Below are positions 5,542 to 11,502 of a stretch of DNA of 11,502 nucleotides, piece after piece. A program made the translations under genes and the position numbers. This DNA is from Winogradskyella sp. GTDB taxonomy: Bacteria; Bacteroidota; Bacteroidia; Flavobacteriales; Flavobacteriaceae. Each line of letters opens with the position of its first letter. Positions within the stretch are counted from its first letter, which is position 1. The notes under the pieces were generated by a model that was not told where the DNA came from, made no database searches, and was given only the letters and a program-made list of their open reading frames with translations. The stretch lies in the NCBI GenBank assembly GCA_030149115.1, contig JASBSE010000116.1:1-11502 (forward strand). Direction: 5' to 3'.

Positions 5542-8469
5542 TTATTTTATAATAACTTTTTCAGTTCTTATAATGCCAGAAACACTAAGTTTTACAATGT
5601 AAACACCAGCATATAAAGAATCAACACTTATAGAATTTGTAGTACTTCCGCTTTCTAATGTTTTATTTAAAACTAATCTACCTTGAACATCGTAAAGGCT
5701 TAATTGCGAAGGCCCATCTAACTTACCATTAATATTCAAGTAGTTAGGATTAGTACTCGTAAAAATTTCCAGTCCGTTAACTACATTATCATCAATAGAT
5801 AAAGTTGAAGGTGAAAAATGTAAGAAGAATCTGCCTGTACCTTCTAAATCCTCAATCGCGGTAAAACTATAAGTATTTGAATTTAGTAAAGTGAAAGTAT
5901 TATCTAAATTATCTTCTAAATAAATATTAATGTCTTCAGACAAATCACTTTCATATATGTTGATACTAATATTATCACCAATTGAAGCATTCATTCCTAA
6001 AGGAACCACAACGCTTTCCATATCATCAAAAGATAGACATTGAATTGCAAGATCAACACCAGTATTGTCAGTAACTAAATGAGAATATAATGAAAATTCT
6101 GCACCACCAGCATCTAATGATCCCGCATCATAACCTACATCTAAACCAGATGAACAATTATCTGAGAAATAAAAATCTGTATCGTAATTATTTGCTGCAT
6201 TCTGAATTCTCAAACTAAGATGAGAAATTGAATTATTTCTACCCAAAATAAAATCGTCGTTACCTACAGTTGTTCTCATAGTAGACGTAAAAGATAAATT
6301 ATCTGTGCCACCTGTACCGTTAGAGAACACATAGAAACCTTGACCTGGAGCTATATTTTTTCCAACATTCTGTATGTTGTTAATGATTGTCCAAATGCCT
6401 GACCCATCTGTACCTGCATTATAACCATAAACAGCATTATAATTAGAATCTAAAACATCATTACCAGACGAACCATTCTCGCTAATAAATGTCTGAGCAT
6501 CAATATAACTTGTGTAAGGATTACCTACTAAATTCCATGAACTAGAAGACCCTGCAGATATTGTCGTATTTACATTTCCTACATTAACCGTACCTGTAAA
6601 AACAACAGGACTTCCATCTACTGTTGCTGCCCTATAACCTTTACCTGCTTCGAGTGGTGTAGTTTCATTCACAACTATATCATAATTTTCATAATTACCA
6701 GAAACATTGTTAAATGGTGCAAAAGCTCTAAGATTGTTAAGAGCTGCTATGTTTTTATTCCAGTCCGCAAAATCACTAAAGGCCTCCATTGTTCCATCAG
6801 TTACCGGTGAAGATACCAAATCATTTCCTCCTCCAGAAGATGAACCAACTTGATTTACAAATCTCTTATATCTTGTTCTACCCGAAACAGTACTGGTAGA
6901 TGATGGGTTTAAACTTGAGTATGCATCAGAATCAGATTCTAAAACAATATTGTTAGCTGTTAAACTTACACCAGAATCAACAATTAGATTTCCATTAGGA
7001 TTAACAGTAACAGTATTAAAAGTGGTATTAGATGTTATATTAGCATCACCAGAAACAACAACTAAATCTTCTAAATCTGTGGCTACACCGTTAGGATTAT
7101 TTCCATCTTGCCAACCGTTATCGTATACGTAATCTGGTCCTTTGTGGATAGTAAAATTATCTTCAACAACCCCATATCTATTTAAAAACTTCATCGAAAG
7201 ATTATTGCCATCGACTTCTAAAATACCAGTACCATATTGCTTTATCGCATAAAACATGGCATTGTGATCTAATTCACCATTAGCAACACGAGAAGCTGTT
7301 GCATTGACTGAGTACACAGTACCTAATCCAGCATTATCACCAACGTTACTTTTACTATATGCCCCATCATTAGTTGGCTTACCATCTCCATCACCGTTTG
7401 GACCAACTGCGTGTGTAGCAAAATCAAAAGATGCTGATTCACCATAATGGCCATTAATAAAGTAGGATCTTTCATAAACCTCAGTATGACCAGCTATGAT
7501 TAAATCTATTCCATTAGCCTCTAGCATAGGTATAATATTTTCACGCATTTCTATTAATTGTATCTCTACTGGATCACCATTATATTGTACGCCTTCCGAA
7601 GTATGATATCCTTTTGAATATGGTGGATGGTGCCATATTCCAACAACCCATTGTTGAGTTGTATTTTGAATATCATTTAAAGCCCAATTATACATAGTAC
7701 CACCTACAGATCTATCTTCATCAAATGAATTTAAAACTATAAAATGGACATTCCCATAATCAAAGGAATAATAAGATTCTGTACCAGACGCTACACCTCC
7801 AGACTCACCTAAAGTTGGAAATGTAAAAATATCATAATAAGCACCTATGGGAGCGGATGTATTATTAACATATTGACCATCTATGTTACCAATAGTAGAC
7901 CAAACAATTGAGTTTTGTAATTTGTTAAAATATGTATTGAACAAACTATTTTGAAATTGAGCATCAGTTCCTTTAGAATCTGCATTATCACCTGTTAAAA
8001 TAATACCATCTGTAATATTGCTTCCAATGTAGGAATAATAAGCATCACGTACCTCTGCAGCTGCAGCTGAATTAGAACTAAAACCTGCTTTTCCTATACC
8101 ACCAAGAACCCAAAATGTGTAAGGATTTACTGTTCCAACTACAGGATGAGTCTTGAAATAAACATTAGCATTATTTGATAAAAGACTGCCACCAGATCCT
8201 AATCTATAATAATATACAGTTCCGGCTGTTAGTCCTGATATTTCAACTTCATGCTCTGTCTTTAATGTAGCATCATTAAAAGTCGAAAAGCTAGAAAATG
8301 TTGCATCAGTACTATACTCAATTACAGAAGTATCATTCACATCTGTACGCCACTTTATAGTAACACCTGTCTCTGTACCTTTCTGAAGATAAGGTCCCCT
8401 TTCTATCGTTTGTCCAAATGAATACAACGAAACAAATAACAAAAGTATTATTAAGTAATTTCTTTTCAT
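5542..8469 (-). CDS. T9SS-exported purple-acid-phosphatase-like protein with degenerate active site
   Basis: A 975-residue exported protein. Residues 1-19 are a signal peptide (cleavage before Gln20). Residues about 22-107 form a fibronectin-III-like PAP N-terminal domain. Residues about 115-335 form a calcineurin-like metallophosphoesterase domain. Residues about 450-890 are Ser/Gly/Asn-rich beta domains, with WNLVGNPYTSYID and GFYVFS elements often seen in T9SS cargo. Residues about 905-975 are a type A T9SS sorting domain (LSLYDVQGRLV...LYAGVYIVKL...KVIIK), so it should cross the outer membrane and be released or surface-anchored. Motif order is kept, but motif I reads GGIG (normally GDxG), motif II GDNAD (normally GDNAY), motif III GNID (normally GNHD) and motif V GHTEVYER (normally GHxH). 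D161, N195, H280/H281 and H328 remain. Phosphatase activity is therefore doubtful. It starts 10 bases after the stop of the upstream TPR gene and has its own terminator, so the two form an operon. Confidence 0.9.
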   Translation of the reverse strand: MKRNYLIILLLFVSLYSFGQTIERGPYLQKGTETGVTIKWRTDVNDTSVIEYSTDATFSSFSTFNDATLKTEHEVEISGLTAGTVYYYRLGSGGSLLSNNANVYFKTHPVVGTVNPYTFWVLGGIGKAGFSSNSAAAAEVRDAYYSYIGSNITDGIILTGDNADSKGTDAQFQNSLFNTYFNKLQNSIVWSTIGNIDGQYVNNTSAPIGAYYDIFTFPTLGESGGVASGTESYYSFDYGNVHFIVLNSFDEDRSVGGTMYNWALNDIQNTTQQWVVGIWHHPPYSKGYHTSEGVQYNGDPVEIQLIEMRENIIPMLEANGIDLIIAGHTEVYERSYFINGHYGESASFDFATHAVGPNGDGDGKPTNDGAYSKSNVGDNAGLGTVYSVNATASRVANGELDHNAMFYAIKQYGTGILEVDGNNLSMKFLNRYGVVEDNFTIHKGPDYVYDNGWQDGNNPNGVATDLEDLVVVSGDANITSNTTFNTVTVNPNGNLIVDSGVSLTANNIVLESDSDAYSSLNPSSTSTVSGRTRYKRFVNQVGSSSGGGNDLVSSPVTDGTMEAFSDFADWNKNIAALNNLRAFAPFNNVSGNYENYDIVVNETTPLEAGKGYRAATVDGSPVVFTGTVNVGNVNTTISAGSSSSWNLVGNPYTSYIDAQTFISENGSSGNDVLDSNYNAVYGYNAGTDGSGIWTIINNIQNVGKNIAPGQGFYVFSNGTGGTDNLSFTSTMRTTVGNDDFILGRNNSISHLSLRIQNAANNYDTDFYFSDNCSSGLDVGYDAGSLDAGGAEFSLYSHLVTDNTGVDLAIQCLSFDDMESVVVPLGMNASIGDNISINIYESDLSEDINIYLEDNLDNTFTLLNSNTYSFTAIEDLEGTGRFFLHFSPSTLSIDDNVVNGLEIFTSTNPNYLNINGKLDGPSQLSLYDVQGRLVLNKTLESGSTTNSISVDSLYAGVYIVKLSVSGIIRTEKVIIK

Positions 8470-8479
8470 ATATTTTACA

Positions 8480-9325
8480 CTATTTTAAAGCAGACTTTTT
8501 CAATTGTAATTCTGAATAAAATTCTCTCATAAATTTAGCATTTCTTAATCTATGGGGTAACTTATTGTAACTCTCTTCAGCTTTTACTATAGAAAGTTCT
8601 GCCTCTTTATATTTTTTTTGTTTAATCTGTATATTAGCTAATTTCAAGTAAGCTCTTTCTTTTCTGTTACTTATTTCAATAACTTTATTCTGATATTTTA
8701 CTGCTGAATCGAAGTTTTTCATATCAATATAATTGGAAATAAGTGTATTATATAAAACGATAATATCTCCTAATTTTTCAATACCTTCAATCAGTATAGA
8801 CTGTGAACGTTTATTACCGTACTCAGTACCTGTAGAATACCAAGTTTTTGAAGCATATATGTAATCTTCTGGAAAAGTTGTTTCTGAGTTCAACAAAACT
8901 TCTTCATATAAGTTTGCAGCCTTCTTGTATTTGCCTCGCCTAGAATATATATCGGCCAATAACTTTAATGCATTGGTATTGTTTGGTTCGTCTCTTAAAA
9001 TTTTTTTGACAATTCTCTTACAACTTGAAAAATTTTCAAGATGATAGTTGTTTTTTGCTATATAGAATTCCTGCTCCAACGATTCTAAACCCAATTCTTT
9101 TGAAGCCTTAAAATCTTTTAAGCTATTCGTATAATTGCTATGTTGATAATAAAGTTTACCTCTTTTAAAATATAGATTCGCACTGTCTGGGTGCTTTTTA
9201 ATCTCTTCGGTAACGTTCAATATTCGTTTGTGCAGATCACCGTGTGCATTAATTCTTGTACCTGAAAGTACAAACAACAGTATGATGAGTAATTTAAATC
9301 GCAAGTTTATATTTATTCGGGACAT
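8480..9325 (-). CDS. Exported TPR-repeat protein
   Basis: A 281-residue protein with a signal peptide at about residues 1-27 (basic start, LLIILLFVLSG core, probable cleavage after INA). There is no lipobox Cys, so it is likely soluble in the periplasm or attached by protein contacts. After a short HGDLHKRI segment come degenerate tetratricopeptide repeats: PDSANLYFKRGKLYYQHSNYTNSLKDF (about 45-72), a poorer unit at about 80-105, NNTNALKLLADIYSRRGKYKKAANLYEEVL (about 114-143), IVLYNTLISNYIDMKNFDSAVKYQNKVI (about 190-217) and RAYLKLANIQIKQKKYKEAEL (about 223-245). TPRs bind other proteins; no enzyme motif is present. It is first in an operon with the phosphatase-like gene (10-base gap), so the T9SS-exported partner or its complex is the obvious candidate ligand, but that is inference. 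It may instead be an independent envelope scaffold. The start gives a proper signal peptide. Confidence 0.88.
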   Translation of the reverse strand: MSRININLRFKLLIILLFVLSGTRINAHGDLHKRILNVTEEIKKHPDSANLYFKRGKLYYQHSNYTNSLKDFKASKELGLESLEQEFYIAKNNYHLENFSSCKRIVKKILRDEPNNTNALKLLADIYSRRGKYKKAANLYEEVLLNSETTFPEDYIYASKTWYSTGTEYGNKRSQSILIEGIEKLGDIIVLYNTLISNYIDMKNFDSAVKYQNKVIEISNRKERAYLKLANIQIKQKKYKEAELSIVKAEESYNKLPHRLRNAKFMREFYSELQLKKSALK

Positions 9326-9377
9326 TAATAGCTTATCAAAAGAAATGAATTTATAAACATGAATTTAATAATTTAGA

Positions 9378-9407
9378 CAAAGTGTAATATTACTTGTTTA
9401 AATACAA
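9378..9407 (-). promoter_or_regulatory. Possible promoter of the TPR/phosphatase-like operon
   Basis: On the - strand a TTG (9407-9405) is followed after 18 bases by TACACTTTG (9386-9378). This resembles the TAnnTTTG -7 element but has one extra base between TA and TTTG. It lies 52 bases before the TPR start codon, in the non-coding gap after the aceA terminator, where a promoter is expected. Confidence 0.25.
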
Positions 9408-9463
9408 TACGTATGAAAAACAATCGTTTAAAACCAAATTAAACCACTAGTCTTCAAAATGTT

Positions 9464-9499
9464 AAAATAAAAAAACACATCCGATATCGGATGTGTTTT
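9464..9499 (-). terminator. Rho-independent terminator of aceA, a perfect 28-base palindrome
   Basis: Positions 9472-9499 form an uninterrupted palindrome centred on GATATC, with arms reading AAAACACATCCGAT on the left. On the - strand the stem runs into a T-rich tract (A-run 9464-9475 on the + strand, interrupted once), 60 bases after the aceA stop. The actual RNA loop must be the central four or so bases. Confidence 0.87.
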
Positions 9500-9558
9500 C
9501 TCCTAACTAAAATTAATTAAACAACAGATTATTGTTACATTAACTGCTTCATCATATT

Positions 9559-11190
9559 TTAAGCTACTACGCTTAATTTCTTTTTTGTTTTGATTTCATT
9601 GCCTTTTACCTCAAATTGATTCGAAGTGTTTTTTTCACCACCTGCTTTTAAAGCATTATCACCTGCAAAGAATGTTTTGTGGTCATCACCAAGATCAGAG
9701 CCAGCCATTCTTTGGTGTTTTACACAAGACACTCCTTTTCTGATTTCTTCACGCTGCACATCTCTTACATAAGCCAGCATCCCATCCTTACCAAAATAAC
9801 CTTTAGTTAAGTCATTCATATGCAATGCTGTTGTATGATAAGTTGGTAGTGTAATCAAGTGGTGGAAAATACCAGCTTCTCTAGCTCCATCTATTTGGAA
9901 TGTCTTAATTTTTTCATCTGCTCTATGACATAATTCCGTGCCATCATATTCAACATTCATAAGGTTGTTTCTATCGTAACCAGTCATATTTTCACCTTCA
10001 GCTAACATTTCTTCGAATACTTGCTTGCGGAAGTTTAATGTCCAATTAAATGATGGCGAGTTGTTATACACCAACTTAGCGTTTGGTACAACTTCTCTCA
10101 CTCTATTAACCATATGTGCAATTTGCTTCACATTTGGTGTTGGTGTTTCAATCCATAATAAGTCTGCCCCATTTTGTAGACTTGTAATACAATCTAGCAC
10201 TACTCTATCAATATTAGAACCATCTTTGAATTTATATAAACCATTTGGTAATCTGACTGGTCTTACTAGTTTGCCATCACGTTTCAATAATACTTCATCT
10301 TCTTTTACTTCATCCATAGTTACTTCTTCAGCATCTACAAATGCTAAGTATTTTGAAGCCAAATCACCTGGTTCTTTACTTACTGGTAATTTTTGTGTTA
10401 AACCTGCACCTTCTGAATCTGTACGAGCTACTATAACACCATCGTCTACACCTAATTCCAAAAATGCATAGCGAACAGCATTCAGCTTAGATATAAAATC
10501 CTCATGAGGAACGGTAACTTTTCCGTCTTGATGTCCGCATTGCTTAGCATCAGACACTTGATTTTCAATCTGAATAGCACAAGCTCCAGCAAGAATCATC
10601 TTTTTTGCTAATAGATACGTTGCTTCCTCATTCCCAAAACCAGCATCAATATCTGCTATAATTGGTACAACATGAGTTTCAAAATTATCAATCTCATTTT
10701 GTACATCTTCACCATTAGCTTGTCTTCTAAACAAATCGTTAAGCTCAATAGCATCTGCCTGGCGCAAGAAATCATAAATTTCAGATATTAAGGCAGGTAC
10801 AGCTGTTTTTTCGTGCATAGATTGGTCTGGTAATGGTCCAAATTCTGATCGCAATGCAGCAACCATCCAACCAGACAAGTATAAGTATCGTTTACTTGTA
10901 GTTTTATGATGTTTTTTAACTGCAATCATTTTTTGCTGTGCCACAAAACCGTGCCAGCAGCCTAATGATTGTGTATATTGAGAAGCATCTGCATCATAAT
11001 CTGCCATATCTTGGCGCATTATGGCAGCTGTATATTTTGCAATATCCAAACCTGTTTTAAAACGGTTTTGTGTTGCCATTCTTGCAGCATTTTCTGGATT
11101 GATAGCTGCCCAATTGTTACCGAACTTTGCTTTTAAATCCTTTACAGTTTGCAAAGCAGAAGCATAGTTACTTTGTGATAAATTTTTCAT
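9559..11190 (-). CDS. aceA: Isocitrate lyase
   Basis: A 543-residue cytoplasmic enzyme that cleaves isocitrate to glyoxylate and succinate, the first step of the glyoxylate bypass used on acetate, fatty acids or other C2 sources. Signature elements are ADIDAGFGN at 179-187 (Mg2+ site), QIENQ at 207-211, KQCGH at 216-220 with catalytic Cys218, VIVARTDS at 252-259, and NNSPSFNW at 376-383 (substrate carboxylate binding). The length and the KQCGHQDGKVTVPHEDF version of the active-site loop match the long, Pseudomonas-type subfamily rather than the roughly 430-residue E. coli form. The C-terminus ends in a basic KTKKKLSVVA stretch. The gene follows malate synthase on the same strand after a 120-base gap, and is followed by a strong terminator. 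No clear -7 element was seen just before it, so co-transcription with aceB is the simplest reading. Confidence 0.97.
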   Translation of the reverse strand: MKNLSQSNYASALQTVKDLKAKFGNNWAAINPENAARMATQNRFKTGLDIAKYTAAIMRQDMADYDADASQYTQSLGCWHGFVAQQKMIAVKKHHKTTSKRYLYLSGWMVAALRSEFGPLPDQSMHEKTAVPALISEIYDFLRQADAIELNDLFRRQANGEDVQNEIDNFETHVVPIIADIDAGFGNEEATYLLAKKMILAGACAIQIENQVSDAKQCGHQDGKVTVPHEDFISKLNAVRYAFLELGVDDGVIVARTDSEGAGLTQKLPVSKEPGDLASKYLAFVDAEEVTMDEVKEDEVLLKRDGKLVRPVRLPNGLYKFKDGSNIDRVVLDCITSLQNGADLLWIETPTPNVKQIAHMVNRVREVVPNAKLVYNNSPSFNWTLNFRKQVFEEMLAEGENMTGYDRNNLMNVEYDGTELCHRADEKIKTFQIDGAREAGIFHHLITLPTYHTTALHMNDLTKGYFGKDGMLAYVRDVQREEIRKGVSCVKHQRMAGSDLGDDHKTFFAGDNALKAGGEKNTSNQFEVKGNEIKTKKKLSVVA

Positions 11191-11229
11191 AATTTTGAAG
11201 TGTATTAATGATATATTAGATTTAATATG

Positions 11230-11275
11230 AATCCCGTTTAATGTTGCCGCATTAGCGGGATTATTTTTTATTTTT
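11230..11275. other. Imperfect hairpin with T-tract in the aceB-aceA gap
   Basis: AATCCCG (11230-11236) pairs with CGGGATT (11256-11262), and inside it TAATG (11239-11243) pairs with CATTA (11250-11254), with a small asymmetric bulge and a six-base loop. A T-rich tract follows at 11264-11275 on the + strand, so the shape is that of a + strand terminator. The flanking genes run on the - strand, where the T-tract precedes the stem and the hairpin would sit in the aceB-aceA mRNA about 40 bases before the aceA start. It could be a processing or stability element, or a stop for transcripts antisense to aceA. Confidence 0.55.
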
Positions 11276-11279
11276 AAAT

Positions 11280-11305
11280 GCTCTTCGATTGCGCTCAGCG
11301 AGACA
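11280..11305. repeat. REP-like intergenic element (single copy here)
   Basis: The segment around CTTCGATTGCGCTCAGCGAG has the form of the short TTCGA-TGCGCTCAG family scattered between genes in many Flavobacteriaceae genomes; that relationship is from memory. It contains the dyad CGCT-C-AGCG (11292-11300) and is more GC-rich than its surroundings. It lies just after the aceB stop codon. Only one copy is in this window. Confidence 0.5.
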
Positions 11306-11310
11306 TTAAA

Positions 11311-11502
11311 TTATATTTGTCTATAAGCTGAAAGCGTTAAAAATTCTTCAAACTTTTCTTGAGTTACTAGTTTTTTGAAGAGGTTAATAGCATCACAGAA
11401 CTTTGTGTCTTTTATCTTGCCTTCACCTATTTCTCGTATGATTTTTTCAACCTCATCATCAAAAATTTCATCGAATAATTCTCTATTAAATTGACGTCCA
11501 TC
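11311..11502 (-). CDS. aceB: Malate synthase, C-terminal end (partial)
   Basis: The last 63 codons of a gene entering from the right edge, with stop TAA at 11313-11311. The visible end, including INLFKKLVTQEKFEEFLTLSAYRQI, matches the C-terminus of malate synthase A, where a helix with an L-F-x-x-L pattern precedes a terminal FEEFLTLPAYxxI-like motif. The enzyme condenses glyoxylate with acetyl-CoA to give malate, the second step of the glyoxylate bypass. Its position directly before isocitrate lyase on the same strand strongly supports the identification. The catalytic TIM-barrel lies outside the window, so the assignment rests on the tail and the context. Confidence 0.85.
   Translation of the reverse strand, partial: DGRQFNRELFDEIFDDEVEKIIREIGEGKIKDTKFCDAINLFKKLVTQEKFEEFLTLSAYRQI

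Noticed and set aside
6950..7132. 60-codon open frame on the + strand inside the phosphatase-like gene
   Set aside because: Antisense to a continuous coding sequence; short and low in complexity.
5542..8469. Pseudogene status for the phosphatase-like gene
   Set aside because: The active-site changes are missense within a full open frame that keeps signal peptide, sorting domain and terminator; there is no frameshift or internal stop.
9326..9558. Small gene in the gap between the TPR gene and aceA
   Set aside because: I see no open frame with a plausible start and composition; the gap holds the aceA terminator and probably the operon promoter.
10025..10471. 148-codon open frame on the + strand inside aceA
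   Set aside because: It lies fully antisense to strongly supported isocitrate lyase codons and has no recognisable domain; it is a shadow of the real gene.

Overview
The window looks like chromosomal DNA from a marine-type member of the Bacteroidota, most likely Flavobacteriaceae. The evidence is very AT-rich coding sequence, a TAnnTTTG-type -7 promoter element, weak or absent Shine-Dalgarno sequences, a TonB-dependent receptor with an N-terminal carboxypeptidase-regulatory-like domain, and a large secreted protein with a type IX secretion (T9SS, Por) C-terminal sorting domain. I see no insertion sequence, phage gene, CRISPR array, tRNA or rRNA.

The left half reads on the + strand. It starts with the lysine-rich C-terminal end of an unidentified protein (1-164) and a single-gene TonB-dependent outer-membrane receptor with its own promoter and strong terminator (288-2875). 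A tight two-gene operon follows (2891-5456): a cNMP-like/CBS/DUF294 nucleotidyltransferase regulatory protein, then, one base after its stop, a DnaQ-like DEDDh 3'-5' exonuclease.

The right half reads on the - strand and converges on the exonuclease gene. From right to left it holds the last 63 codons of malate synthase (aceB, 11311-11502), a structured 120-base gap, and isocitrate lyase (aceA, 9559-11190) with a perfect-palindrome terminator. Together the last two genes form the glyoxylate bypass, which allows growth on acetate and other C2 compounds or fatty acids. Next comes a two-gene export unit: a TPR protein with a signal peptide (8480-9325), then a 975-residue T9SS-exported protein with a purple-acid-phosphatase fold (5542-8469).

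The most notable observation is that the phosphatase-like protein keeps the fold and surrounding sequence of its family but has lost several active-site residues: Asp to Gly in motif I, Tyr to Asp in motif II, His to Ile in GNH, and the second His to Glu in GHxH. It may be a secreted pseudo-enzyme or an enzyme with altered metal use. Lesser points are a degenerate cyclic-nucleotide pocket in the CBS/DUF294 protein, a hairpin plus REP-like element between aceB and aceA, and the closeness of the CBS/DUF294-exonuclease pair to acetate-metabolism genes.
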